NCBI GenBank assembly: GCA_900637275.1
Contig: LR134362.1
Coordinates: 744,001-808,000, forward strand
Length of the DNA stretch: 64,000 nt
Direction of reading: 5' to 3'
Source of the DNA: [Pasteurella] aerogenes
Lineage (GTDB): Bacteria; Pseudomonadota; Gammaproteobacteria; Enterobacterales; Pasteurellaceae
Below are positions 28,301 through 37,152 of this stretch, in pieces (the stretch's first letter is position 1; the number at the start of each line of letters is the position of its first letter). Position numbers and translations under genes: made by a program. Under the pieces are notes generated by a model. The model saw nothing but the letters and a program-made list of their open reading frames with translations. It was not told the origin of the DNA and did no database searches.

Positions 28301-29010
28301 CTCCCTTCGATTTTCCTCATGGTCCTCATATCGGTAGCGCATTGCACCGTTATTTTGAGAAAAATGAGTTTGCGCAATTTACTGATGCGGATAAGTTGCA
28401 CGATTTTTGCCATGGATTAATGTTAAGCGAAGATTGGGTAGCGCCTTTGCAGCAATGGTTTAATGCTATTTTACATACGCCATTAATTACCAATGAAAAC
28501 CTAAGTTTGGAGCAAATTTCGCGTAAAAATGCGTTGCGTGAGTTGCAGTTTTATTTACAAGTCAACCAAAAATTTAGTGCGGAAAAATTTAACTTGTTAC
28601 TTGAAAAATATCATCATTTAAAATCTAACCCATTAATTTCTTATGAATTTAATGGAATGTTACGCGGTTTTATCGATTTAGTTTTTCGTCATCAAGGTAA
28701 ATATTATATTATGGATTATAAATCCAATTTTTTAGGCAGCCTCGCTGCCGATTATGCTCCATCGGCATTAGCGCAAACGATGTTAAACAGTCATTATGAT
28801 TGGCAATATTTGTTGTATTGCGTGGCATTACATCGTTATCTGAAATCGCGCGATCCGGATTATCAATATGAACGCCATTTTGGCGGCGTGATTTATGCTT
28901 TTTTACGCGGCATGAATGGACAAACTGTTCCGCCAGGGCAAAACGGGCAGGGGATATTTTTTGATAAACCTGACGTACGACTCATTGAAGGATTGGAGGA
29001 GCTGTTTTAA
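25396..29010 (+). CDS. recB: Exodeoxyribonuclease V (RecBCD) beta subunit
   Basis: About 1204 residues: a UvrD/Rep-type helicase with Walker A ASAGTGKT (21-28), DEFQDTD (motif II) and NWRS. The C-terminal nuclease domain has DYKSN with Asp1107 and Lys1109. It unwinds and degrades DNA ends and loads RecA after Chi. I prefer ATG 25396 (MTTQSLNPTAMPLN), which fits homologue starts; the frame is open from 25345 and no start has a good ribosome site. The last base overlaps the recD start (TAATG). recC is not in the window. Confidence 0.95.
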   Translation: MTTQSLNPTAMPLNSVSLIEASAGTGKTHTMVSLYLRLLLQAGENPFPQALNVEQILVVTFTEMATQELKERIRERIYQSKQLLIQYRQTQDKTVLAKDPFLFELADSITDLTQAISRLTLAEQNMDLAKISTIHSFCLQTLMQYAFNSGIHFNIELLNDEQELLQRIVNEFWRTHFYHQSVAATRYIFAQCRTPAQLLDKIASQLSGAALKPRIDAPHLLDGDISSFLSAISPLLSTLNEFKQTWLSVAPDLHAQMKEKKTVRVDWLDSRFAELHFWASDPNVVSVPEKLHYFTTEAINKSKNPVEHPIFAKVDQLIAEIGTQIDTLEAVFLYHCINAIRQRWFEYKLNHRQKGFNDLLRLVHDALRGEQGERLAELIRQQFPFAMIDEFQDTDALQYQIFATVYLSPQAKDSGFIMIGDPKQSIYKFRGADIFTYLKAAKQAKQRYTLTENWRSGQPLIDCVNRFFDFQQPPPFLYQDIQFLPVQAGSEKADFVLDGKIEPPMRCYVGEAKNFADCCANSIQHWLKSALENQANIADAPLQAKNIAVLVRNASQAEMIKQALLTRGIASVYLSDKSNVFDSPVAMDMLQILYACFNPLNERTLLRAISCSLFALSSEQLYQIRQNENQWEMWVETFLAYQKLWQQQGVLVMLHYLLQEQQISEKLLALPQGERKLTDFLHLAELLQQATRLNDTEAALLHWFEKQIQGKARLTENIRLESERELVKIVTIHKSKGLAYDVVWLPFIANALINHSDPIESYYDSDADEMFWDMNGTHAGERLQEKMAEELRLLYVALTRAKYQVVMALPEQFKDNWSALLYCLTQGQIGDQPKIKAKFDKSAVNLIEDLKSLSTNLAIEVQPMTALEVLPPLSDTVPEELLSSASFHGHIQRDWQVSSFSKLLEQHQRLLAEQNAERSGERAVEMSPIFDVAKDYDQQFAISDEILKETAAELICEEAEIVSYPLGFSPFDFPHGPHIGSALHRYFEKNEFAQFTDADKLHDFCHGLMLSEDWVAPLQQWFNAILHTPLITNENLSLEQISRKNALRELQFYLQVNQKFSAEKFNLLLEKYHHLKSNPLISYEFNGMLRGFIDLVFRHQGKYYIMDYKSNFLGSLAADYAPSALAQTMLNSHYDWQYLLYCVALHRYLKSRDPDYQYERHFGGVIYAFLRGMNGQTVPPGQNGQGIFFDKPDVRLIEGLEELF

Positions 29011-30992
29011 TGCTGGCATTACTGCAACAATTACAAGAAAAAAAATTGATTAATGTAGGGGATTATTATTTCGCCAAATTTATCGCCAATAAATCGCAGG
29101 CGCAAGTTTATCCGTTAGAAAAACAAAATTTAGCGATTTTTTTAGCCGCACTTTGTAGCTACCATTATCAGCAAGGACATACCTGTATCGATTTATCTGA
29201 GTCGGTTCTGTCTGATGCCTTTTATTTGCCGAAAAACGAGGCGCATTATTTAACAGAAATTCAACAAAAAATCAAAGGTTTACCAGTCTCGCAATGGCAA
29301 TCCTTGCTTGCCGATCATGTTGCTTTTACCGACGATCCAGCAAAAAAAAACGCACCTTTTGTATTCCAATATAACGCCTTGTATTTTTATCGCGCGTGGC
29401 AAGATGAGCAGCGGATTATACAATATTTGCACTATGCAACGACTGATTCCGTTTCCGCTTTAGCATTTCCCATTGAGCAAGTTGCCCAGATTATGCAGCG
29501 TTATTTTCCCCATCAAGATGCCGATAATCGCCCTAAAATTGCAGTGGCAACCGCCATTCGTCAGCCATTTTGTTTGATCACCGGCGGACCGGGAACCGGA
29601 AAAACAACCGCGGTGACCCGTTTATTGTTAGCGTTGCAGGATTTGCATCAAGGCAAGCTGCGCATTAAATTAGCCGCACCGACAGGGAAAGCGGCGGCGC
29701 GTTTAAAAGAAAGTATGCAAAAAACCTTGGCGTTTTTACAGGATAAAGAAAAAATTCAATTAGATAAATCTATTTTAGATACCATTCCAACGGAGGCAGA
29801 AACCCTTCATCGTTTACTTGGTGTGTCTTATTTTGAGGAAAACACTAAATACCATGCGCAAAATCCGCTGCCTTTGGATTTATTGGTTGTTGATGAAGCC
29901 TCAATGATTGATTTAACCCTGATGGCAAAATTATTGGCAGCGCTAAAACCGAGTACCAAATTGATTTTATTAGGGGATAAAGATCAATTGGCATCGGTGG
30001 AAGCGGGCGCGATTTTGGCAGAATTGGGGCAGTTTTCCGAACGCGGGTATCGCCCAAAACAAGCGGATTATTTGCGTCAGGTTGTCGGAGGGAATATTGC
30101 TGAATGTATGGATGGTAGGGCAATTGGTGACAGTTTATGTCATTTACTGGTAAGTCGGCGTTTTGGTGATAAACCGTACATTGCGCAATTGGCGAACTTG
30201 ATCAACCATCAGCAAAGTAAAGCCGCTTGGCAATTATTAACACAGGCGACTGAAAATGAAATTCATTTGGTCGATTTTGACGGTTTAAGCGACCGATCAT
30301 CAGAACTTTCTACCAAGGAAAATATAGCAGTTTGTGTGAATGCGGTAGTTGAAAGTGCGGTGCATTTTTATCACAATTATTTGCAGATACTTCAAGAAGT
30401 AGTTGCGCAACATTTGCCGATTTCCGAGCATTTACCACGTATTTTTGCCGCCTTCAATTCTGTGCGATTTTTAACCGCACTTCGTGTCGGTGAATTGGGC
30501 AGCGAATATTTAAATCAAGCGATTGCCGAGCGTTTGCGTCAAGTAGGATTGGTTAATTTTCAACACAGCCGCGACAGTTACTTGGGTAAACCTGTAATGA
30601 TTATGCAAAATGACAGCAATACTCGCTTATCAAACGGGGACATTGGGCTTTATATTATGGAACGTGAGGGCGATAAAATTCGCGGTAAATACTGGTTTGA
30701 AAATGGAAAAAGCGAATTAGCCAGTCGCATTCCAAGCCATGAACCGGCATTCGTGATGACGGTACATAAATCTCAAGGATCGGAATTTGATCATACCTTT
30801 TTGGTTTTACCGACGGAACCAAATCCAGTATTAAGTAAGGAATTAGTTTATACCGGTGTCACGCGGGCGAAAAGCCAATTGACGATTTTTGCTAACCGGT
30901 TAAGTTGGGAAAGCGCAGTGAATAAACAAACCACGCGCCAAAGTCGGCTAGGGCAGGGATTAGTTTTGGCTGAATTGGCGGAAAAAGAGTGA
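29010..30992 (+). CDS. recD: Exodeoxyribonuclease V (RecBCD) alpha subunit
   Basis: A 660-residue superfamily 1 helicase that moves 5'-3' in RecBCD. Walker A is GGPGTGKTT (192-200) and Walker B lies in LLVVDEASMIDL. The C-terminal motif MTVHKSQGSEFDHTFLV and YTGVTRAKSQL are typical of RecD. The start overlaps the recB stop by one base, giving coupled translation. It is slightly longer than E. coli RecD, like other Pasteurellaceae homologues. Confidence 0.95.
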   Translation: MLALLQQLQEKKLINVGDYYFAKFIANKSQAQVYPLEKQNLAIFLAALCSYHYQQGHTCIDLSESVLSDAFYLPKNEAHYLTEIQQKIKGLPVSQWQSLLADHVAFTDDPAKKNAPFVFQYNALYFYRAWQDEQRIIQYLHYATTDSVSALAFPIEQVAQIMQRYFPHQDADNRPKIAVATAIRQPFCLITGGPGTGKTTAVTRLLLALQDLHQGKLRIKLAAPTGKAAARLKESMQKTLAFLQDKEKIQLDKSILDTIPTEAETLHRLLGVSYFEENTKYHAQNPLPLDLLVVDEASMIDLTLMAKLLAALKPSTKLILLGDKDQLASVEAGAILAELGQFSERGYRPKQADYLRQVVGGNIAECMDGRAIGDSLCHLLVSRRFGDKPYIAQLANLINHQQSKAAWQLLTQATENEIHLVDFDGLSDRSSELSTKENIAVCVNAVVESAVHFYHNYLQILQEVVAQHLPISEHLPRIFAAFNSVRFLTALRVGELGSEYLNQAIAERLRQVGLVNFQHSRDSYLGKPVMIMQNDSNTRLSNGDIGLYIMEREGDKIRGKYWFENGKSELASRIPSHEPAFVMTVHKSQGSEFDHTFLVLPTEPNPVLSKELVYTGVTRAKSQLTIFANRLSWESAVNKQTTRQSRLGQGLVLAELAEKE

Positions 30993-31170
30993 ACCCAAGG
31001 TCTAACAATAAAAGCGCGGTGATTTTTTAATGCGTTTTTTCCTATTGATGGCGAAATTATCATATTTTTGACCGCACTTTGGTTGTTTTTGGCTCGCTGC
31101 TGGGCTGATATATCAATTATTGCAACATCTTTCTCATTGGAAAGCCGATAAAATTAATTGTGAATAAAAA

Positions 31171-31199
31171 TTGGCTTTTGGATAAAACTCTTGTATAAT
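31171..31199 (+). promoter_or_regulatory. Sigma-70 promoter of rplM-rpsI
   Basis: TTGGCT (31171-31176), a 17-bp spacer and a consensus TATAAT (31194-31199), giving a leader of about 135 nt before rplM. The rest of the 30993-31340 gap carries scattered uptake sequences (near 31070) and no ORF. Confidence 0.7.
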
Positions 31200-31340
31200 C
31201 TTGCGACCCTGTAAATGTGTTGGATTCCCACCACGCATTATTTTGTCGAGATCGCACTCGAAGGGGTGAAGATTAAGATAACTGGTTGTGTCTGAATTTT
31301 AGGCACTGGGTATTAATATTATTTTATTGGTAATTAATTA

Positions 31341-31769
31341 ATGAAAACTTTTGTAGCAAAACCAGAAACGGTTAAACGCGACTGGTATGTAGTAGATGCG
31401 ACAGGTAAAACTTTAGGTCGTTTAGCTACTGAATTAGCACGCCGCTTACGTGGTAAACATAAAGCTGAATATACTCCGCACGTTGACACTGGTGATTACA
31501 TCATCGTTATTAACGCGGATAAAGTTGCTGTAACTGGCAAAAAAGAAAGCGATAAAATTTACTACTGGCACACAGGCTATGTAGGTGGTATCAAACAAGC
31601 GACTTTCGCAGAAATGATCCAACGTCGTCCAGAAGCTGTGATTGAGATTGCGGTTAAAGGTATGTTGCCAAAAGGCCCATTAGGTCGTGCAATGTTCCGT
31701 AAATTGAAAGTGTATGCCGGTTCAACTCATGAACACGCAGCACAACAACCACAAGTTTTAGATATTTAA
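31341..31769 (+). CDS. rplM: 50S ribosomal protein L13
   Basis: A 142-residue ribosomal protein; [29 protein letters not shown] is the family start and [20 protein letters not shown] the conserved C-terminal segment. It binds 23S rRNA early in 50S assembly. It is the first gene of the conserved rplM-rpsI pair, and rpsI follows after 16 bp. Confidence 0.99.
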   Translation: MKTFVAKPETVKRDWYVVDATGKTLGRLATELARRLRGKHKAEYTPHVDTGDYIIVINADKVAVTGKKESDKIYYWHTGYVGGIKQATFAEMIQRRPEAVIEIAVKGMLPKGPLGRAMFRKLKVYAGSTHEHAAQQPQVLDI

Positions 31770-31785
31770 TCACGGGGTTAGGAAA

Positions 31786-32178
31786 ATGGCAGAGAATCAA
31801 AACTACGGCACAGGTCGCCGCAAAAGCTCTTCAGCTCGTGTATTTATCAAACCGGGCAGTGGTAAAATCACTATCAACCAACGTGAATTAGACGTGTATT
31901 TCGGTCGCGAAACTTCTCGCATGATCGTGCGTCAACCGTTAGAATTGGTTGGATTAACTGATAAATTAGACCTATACGTTACTGTAAAAGGTGGCGGTAT
32001 TTCAGGTCAAGCGGGTGCAATCCGTCACGGTATCACTCGTGCATTGATGGAATACGATGAAACTCTACGTCCTGCATTGCGTGCAGCGGGCTTTGTTACC
32101 CGTGATGCTCGTCGTGTTGAACGTAAAAAAGTGGGTTTACACAAAGCACGTCGTCGTCCACAATACTCCAAACGTTAG
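31786..32178 (+). CDS. rpsI: 30S ribosomal protein S9
   Basis: A 130-residue ribosomal protein ending in the conserved basic tail RRRPQYSKR, which reaches the decoding centre. [13 protein letters not shown] and [15 protein letters not shown] are family motifs. The stop codon TAG shares its last base with the first base of a group II intron. If the intron splices as inferred, the ligated exons would read TAA instead, so the protein is unchanged either way. Confidence 0.98.
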   Translation: MAENQNYGTGRRKSSSARVFIKPGSGKITINQRELDVYFGRETSRMIVRQPLELVGLTDKLDLYVTVKGGGISGQAGAIRHGITRALMEYDETLRPALRAAGFVTRDARRVERKKVGLHKARRRPQYSKR

Positions 32179-33378
32179 TGCGACAAGTTGTCGTACTTAT
32201 GGCAATAATTCCTTGTATATCAAGGAGTTATTGCTGGAAATGGGTGGTATTTTATCACCTATTTCCAACTTTTCAAGTACTCCTTTGGGAGTACTTGGGA
32301 AGTCAGACAAGAAAAGGGGCGTTGCCCAAGATCTTGTTCTAAGTTGGGAAAATAATCTCCAACTTTATGCGGTAATAAGGTATGGTCTTCACTCTGATGT
32401 ACTTAGTTTCCTTCGTCAGAAGCTAAGAAGAGTAAGAAAGCAAGACCCGTTATCGAAAGACATAACTACCGTTAGTCGCCTATATATAGAGTGACTTGGG
32501 TCAAATCCAAAACGTTATGTTGTTCATAAAGAATGATTAAAAGAACCTACTATAAATAAAGTCCCCAAGATTGCCTCAGCACTCAGAAAAGGCATCAGAA
32601 CTAAGACGTGGAATATCTTAGGGAGGGAGTGCTCACTTTACATACATTTTCACATTCGCAATCTACGATAATTTGTAGAATGCTCCTCAATAGTGAATAA
32701 AAACACTAAGGATAAACCTTGTTTATTCGTTTTTATGAGCTAGGGATAATTATACCTTAAATTCTCGTTGAAATCACCTTTAACACTCACATTAGCTAGG
32801 GTTAGCTACCTTCGTCTATTGGATAGGTTATAGGCTATTTACGGAAAATTTGGATATAAACAAAGCTACTTAGTAGCAGAAGTGAATTTACTTTGTAAAG
32901 CTCGGACTTATTTATGCAGTATAGGAAACTAACTTAGTAAGTAGGCGTAAGCTATTATCATCATTGTTGCAATAGGATTATTAGAAGATATAAGCAGTAC
33001 AAATAATCTTATGAGGCAACCTGTTATATGGCTAACAGTAGCCTAGGAAAAGTGCATCACTGGCAACGGTGTTGTGTGGAGCATTCTGACAATGTACTCC
33101 CCGAGAGGGTCAATCGTTATCGTGAGATACGATTGAGATAGGATGAACAACACATCCTAGAGAGGCTAGGCTGGATAGAAAGATAAACGTAAGTGAACAG
33201 TTGATAAACCTCGTTAGAAGAAAGAGCCTACGGTTGTTATTGGCTTAGACCAAAATGGTATGCAGTCGGATATTCTTTTTGACGTTGAGAATACGCCATC
33301 AAAGTACTGCCGGGGAACAGACTGTATCTTCACTATCCTTGTGATGATAATGGAACTTGGTAAGCCTGTATTTCTGCC

Positions 33379-33395
33379 TCGTCCACAATACTCCA
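33379..33395. repeat. 17-bp duplicate of the rpsI 3' end inside the intron
   Basis: TCGTCCACAATACTCCA here is identical to rpsI bases 32154-32170. Flanks are unrelated. It lies where domain I should carry exon-recognition loops. Confidence 0.8.
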
Positions 33396-33954
33396 TACTG
33401 AAACATACTTATAAGTATGGAGAAGAAGAGGAGTAAGAAGGAAAGGCAAGTAAAGCGTAAGCGATACTATTGGGAATGCAGGTAAGGGAGGTTGGAAAAA
33501 GCGAATGCTATGCTGTAATGGCATAGATAGGGTGTGAAATATAACCTAACTCGAAAGGGTGCAGACTTCCAACTGGTCTTTCATCGTAAGATGAATAGCA
33601 ATTCCTTTGAGGGTTATTAGTGTTAGTTTGCCCCATAAAGGCAATTTTAAAAGTTTTCTCGCCTTTTATGGGGAGGGAACAAACTAATAACGAATGTAAA
33701 CAAATTAAAGAAAGCAGGCGTTGAGCCTGTCGGTAGGGCAACTTACTCTACTGTCAATGGTTTGGGAATAACCACTACAATAACGGAAATTTCCTACCAC
33801 TCAACGCCCGTACTCTTTAACCCAATTGGTTACAAGAGGGGTTAAAACTATCGGTATACGGTAGTTCCTCTGTAACATTGCGATTGTTTACAAATTGAGG
33901 AATTTACCCAACTACCGAGACCTTTTAACTTACCTTGTAATATCAGAGGTAGGT

Positions 33955-35679
33955 ATGAAAGAGCGTAAGCATTATACTGAAAAGTTAGCTTGCAATCCAG
34001 CGACCTCGCACATTTCTAAATGGCATTATGTCAATTGGCATAAAGCGGAAACGTATGTGAAAGGAATGCAAATTCGGATTGCGAAGGCAACACAGGAAGG
34101 CAATTGGCGTAAGGTTAAAAACTTACAACGAATGCTGACCCACTCACATTACGCCAAATTAGTGGCAGTAAAGAGAGTGACTGAAAATCAAGGTAAGCGA
34201 ACAAGTGGTGTCGATAAAGTGCTTTGGGATACTCCAGAGACAAAGTGGCGAGCCGCACTATCATTGACGGAAAAAGGATATAAACCAAGTCCACTTAGAC
34301 GAGTGTATATTCCCAAATCGAATGGAAAGAAACGTCCGTTAGGTATTCCAACAATGCGAGATAGAGCAATGCAAGCCCTTTATTTATTGGCATTACAACC
34401 TGTGGCAGAAACAACCGCAGATAAGGGTTCATATGGGTTTAGACTAAACCGCTCAACGGTTGATGCTATCTCTCATATACACCAAATTTATTCGCATAAA
34501 GGCAAGAAAACCAATCAACCTGTTGAATGGGTGCTTGATGCAGATATCGCAGGTTGTTTTGACCACATAAACCACGATTGGCTGTTAAAGCATATTCCGA
34601 TGAATAAACGGATATTGCGAAAATGGCTAAAATCAGGTGTAGTGGAATTTGGACGGTTGAAACGGACAGAGGAAGGTACACCACAAGGTGGGATTATCTC
34701 GCCAACGCTTGCAAATATGGCATTAGATGGGTTAGAAAAACTGCTTGAAACTCATTTTGGGGAAAAAGGCAGTCGGACAATTCGAGAAAATAAGACTTAC
34801 TTAGTACGATATGCGGATGACTTTATCATATCAGGTAAAACGAAAGAATTGCTTGAAAATCAAGTTATCCCACTTATCCAGAACTTTCTGAATGAACGAG
34901 GTCTATCCTTATCAGCAGAAAAGACAAAAGTGGTACATATTGAGGAAGGTTTTGATTTTCTAGGTTGGAATGTGAGACGTTTTCGAGGAAAGATACTGAA
35001 CAGACCAAGTCAAAAGAATGTGAAAGCATTCTATAGCAAGGTCAGGACGGTGATTTCTAAAATGAAAATGGCGAAACAAGAAGACCTAATAAGGGTACTC
35101 AATCCGATGTTACGAGGTTGGGCAAATTATCATCGAAGCCAAGTGGCAAGCAAGGCATTTGGACGAATGGACGCTATTGTTTGGAAAGCCTTATGGAAAT
35201 GGTGTAGACGAAGACATTCCAATAAAGGTATAACGTGGATTAGAAATAAATATTTCTATGATACGGATAAACGTCGTTGGATATTTGGCTCAGTTTATAC
35301 CACACCGAAAGGGGAAACGAAACCAATGGAATTATTCTATTGCGGCTATGTTAAAATCAAACGACACGTCAAAATCAAGTCTGAATATAATCCGTTTTTA
35401 CCTGAATGGGAGTTATACGGAGAAAAACTGAGCCAAGAACGTCTGTATGATGAACAGTCGCACAGACGACAATGGCAGGCACTGTATAAAGACCAACGTG
35501 GAAAATGTGCATTATGTGGGTTACCAATCACCAAAGAGACAGGCTGGCACGACCATCATATTGTGTATAGAATGTCTGGAGGCAGTGATGCGTTAAGCAA
35601 TCGTTGTTTGGTTCACCCGAATTGCCATATGAAAATTCATGCCTTGAATTTGAATGTTGTGAAACCGACTATTTCATAG
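33955..35679 (+). CDS. ltrA: Group II intron reverse transcriptase/maturase with HNH endonuclease domain
   Basis: A 574-residue intron-encoded protein. The reverse transcriptase core includes YADD at 286-289 (RYADDFIISG), GTPQGGIISP and RPLGIPT. Next comes the maturase X domain (FDFLGWNVRR, LRGWANYH). Last is an HNH endonuclease with paired cysteines C518/C521, HH at 534-535 and HPNCHMKIH. It splices the intron RNA and drives retrohoming. I prefer ATG 33955 because AGAGGTAGGT precedes it; the frame is open from 33895. The catalytic residues seen are intact, so mobility is likely. Confidence 0.95.
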   Translation: MKERKHYTEKLACNPATSHISKWHYVNWHKAETYVKGMQIRIAKATQEGNWRKVKNLQRMLTHSHYAKLVAVKRVTENQGKRTSGVDKVLWDTPETKWRAALSLTEKGYKPSPLRRVYIPKSNGKKRPLGIPTMRDRAMQALYLLALQPVAETTADKGSYGFRLNRSTVDAISHIHQIYSHKGKKTNQPVEWVLDADIAGCFDHINHDWLLKHIPMNKRILRKWLKSGVVEFGRLKRTEEGTPQGGIISPTLANMALDGLEKLLETHFGEKGSRTIRENKTYLVRYADDFIISGKTKELLENQVIPLIQNFLNERGLSLSAEKTKVVHIEEGFDFLGWNVRRFRGKILNRPSQKNVKAFYSKVRTVISKMKMAKQEDLIRVLNPMLRGWANYHRSQVASKAFGRMDAIVWKALWKWCRRRHSNKGITWIRNKYFYDTDKRRWIFGSVYTTPKGETKPMELFYCGYVKIKRHVKIKSEYNPFLPEWELYGEKLSQERLYDEQSHRRQWQALYKDQRGKCALCGLPITKETGWHDHHIVYRMSGGSDALSNRCLVHPNCHMKIHALNLNVVKPTIS

Positions 35680-35694
35680 TTAATAGAAAGGCTT

Positions 35695-35728
35695 GAGCTG
35701 TATGCAGAGAAATTTGCTTGTACAGTTC
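35695..35728 (+). ncRNA. Group II intron domain V (catalytic hairpin)
   Basis: A 34-nt hairpin: GAGCTGTATG at the 5' side, a GAAA loop, and TGTACAGTTC at the 3' side. This matches the canonical domain V pattern. Domain VI follows at 35732-35769. Confidence 0.93.
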
Positions 35729-35793
35729 TTAGGGGGCGAAGAGATAGAAATATCTTTTTGCTACCCGACATTTTTTATTTTCGTTTATTACAG

Positions 35794-35824
35794 ATTGCAA
35801 GCCTTTTGGCTTGCAATTTTTTTT
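35794..35824 (+). terminator. Terminator of rplM-rpsI, displaced by the intron
   Basis: ATTGCAAGCC (35794-35803) pairs with GGCTTGCAAT (35808-35817), then a run of eight T. It lies 25 bp past the intron end, in the 3' exon. Confidence 0.93.
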
Positions 35825-35928
35825 GTCAAAACAGACTTTTTTAGTATAACCTTTGGAAATTCACGTACGCTTTGTGGTAGAATATCCCACTAACTTTTGA
35901 TTTTATTTTTTAGTCGTCGGAGGAATAG

Positions 35929-36567
35929 ATGACAAGCGCTGCAAATAAACGTTCAATAATGACGCTTTTTTCGAATAAAACAGATATTTATTGCCATCAA
36001 GTGCGCATTGTACTGGCGGAAAAAGGGGTCGCTTATGAAACGGAAGTTGTAGAACCGCAGGTAATTTCTGAAGATTTAATGGAGTTAAATCCTTATGGTA
36101 CCATTCCGACTTTAGTCGATCGCGATTTAGTATTATTTAATTCACGTATTATTATGGAATATCTTGATGAACGTTTTCCTCATCCGCCATTGATGCCAGT
36201 TTATCCTGTTGCCCGTGGAAAAAGTCGTTTGTTGATGTTGCGTATTGAGCAAGATTGGTATTCTTTATTGGAGCTGGCGGAAAAAGGAAACGATCAAGAA
36301 AAAGCGGATGCATTAAAACGCTTGAAAGAAGAATTACTGGCAATTGCACCGATTTTTAGCCAAACTGCTTATTTTATGAGCGAAGAATTTAGCTTAGTTG
36401 ACTGTTATATTGCGCCTTTATTATGGCGTATGCAACAATTAGGTGTTGAGTTTAGTGGCGCTGGTAGCAAAGCGATTAAGGCTTATATGGATAGAGTATA
36501 TCAACGCGATTCTTTTTTACAGTCTGTCGGAGAGTCTGCTCCGAAAAACTTAATGGATGATAAATAG
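35929..36567 (+). CDS. sspA: Stringent starvation protein A
   Basis: A 212-residue GST-fold protein that binds RNA polymerase and modulates transcription in stationary phase. NKTDIYCHQVRIVLAEKGV and NPYGTIPTLVDRDLVL are typical of SspA; the catalytic GST residue is absent, as in the family. The gene has a ribosome site GGAGGAA, and sspB follows after 8 bp as a two-gene operon. The position downstream of rplM-rpsI is conserved across gammaproteobacteria. Confidence 0.95.
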   Translation: MTSAANKRSIMTLFSNKTDIYCHQVRIVLAEKGVAYETEVVEPQVISEDLMELNPYGTIPTLVDRDLVLFNSRIIMEYLDERFPHPPLMPVYPVARGKSRLLMLRIEQDWYSLLELAEKGNDQEKADALKRLKEELLAIAPIFSQTAYFMSEEFSLVDCYIAPLLWRMQQLGVEFSGAGSKAIKAYMDRVYQRDSFLQSVGESAPKNLMDDK

Positions 36568-36575
36568 GCTGGTTT

Positions 36576-37034
36576 ATGGAATATAAAGCATCTCCTAAGC
36601 GCCCTTATTTATTGAGAGCTTATTACGATTGGTTGATCAATAATGAATTCACACCTTATTTAGTGGTTGATGCAACCTATCCGATGGTGAAAGTGCCGGT
36701 AGAGTATGTGAAAGATGGACAAATTGTGTTAAATCTTTCGGCAAATGCTACGGGTAATTTGGCGTTAACTAATGATTTTATTCAATTTAATGCGCGTTTT
36801 CGTGGTGTAGCACAAGATATTTATATTCCGATGGGTGCTGCATTAGCAATTTATGCCCGTGAAAATGGGGATGGTGTGATGTTTGAGCCGGAGCCTTTTT
36901 ATGATGAACAAGAAAGCGCTATTACCGCAGAACAACCGTTAAGTTTTGCTGAAGCGGTGGATAAACCAAAAACGGAATCTAAAACCGAAAAAAACAATAA
37001 AAAATCAGCGTCGCATTTACGAATTGTGAAATAA
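36576..37034 (+). CDS. sspB: ClpXP protease specificity-enhancing factor SspB
   Basis: A 152-residue adaptor that delivers ssrA-tagged proteins to ClpXP. The N-terminal substrate-binding domain carries RPYLLRAYYDWLINNEFTPY and LNLSANATGNL. The variable linker is acidic and Lys-rich. The C-terminal ClpX-binding tail is ASHLRIVK, close to the canonical RPxLRVVK. It works with the tmRNA encoded 4.7 kb downstream. Confidence 0.95.
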   Translation: MEYKASPKRPYLLRAYYDWLINNEFTPYLVVDATYPMVKVPVEYVKDGQIVLNLSANATGNLALTNDFIQFNARFRGVAQDIYIPMGAALAIYARENGDGVMFEPEPFYDEQESAITAEQPLSFAEAVDKPKTESKTEKNNKKSASHLRIVK

Positions 37035-37059
37035 CCCGCTTAAAAATATGGAAAAAATG

Positions 37060-37100
37060 ACCGCACTTTATCGAATTTTAAAAAAGTGCGGTCTTTTTTT
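37060..37100 (+). terminator. Terminator of sspAB made of paired uptake sequences
   Basis: ACCGCACTTT (37060-37069) and AAAGTGCGGT (37083-37092) form the stem, followed by a T tract. Confidence 0.9.
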
Positions 37101-37113
37101 GCGTTGTTTTTAT

Positions 37114-37140
37114 ATAAAAATCCCCACATCAAAAGTGGGG
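37114..37140 (-). terminator. Terminator of asnS
   Basis: CCCCAC (37122-37127) pairs with GTGGGG (37135-37140); leftward a T-rich tract follows. Confidence 0.85.
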
Positions 37141-37152
37141 AAGTGTATTTAA

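Larger units (their letters stand above)
32178..35769 (+). mobile_element. Group II intron (chloroplast-like lineage) inserted in the rpsI stop codon
   Basis: The 5' end is inferred at GTGCG (32178-32182). The 3' end is well supported by domain V at 35695-35728 and domain VI ending CTACCCGAC, with a bulged A at 35763, seven bases from the 3' end. The maturase gene lies in domain IV. RNA-like segments 33000-33620 (CCTGTTATATGGCTAACAG, AACGTAAGTGAACAG, GGTGCAGACTTCC) match what I know of domains I-III of bacterial chloroplast-like introns. About 1.8 kb of RNA precedes the ORF, roughly twice the usual amount, so 32180-32950 may be an extended domain I or a nested insertion. Confidence 0.85.

Noticed and set aside
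32057..32494. Rightward frame overlapping rpsI and running into the intron
   Set aside because: It starts inside rpsI in another frame and continues into intron RNA; no ribosome site and no protein-like pattern.
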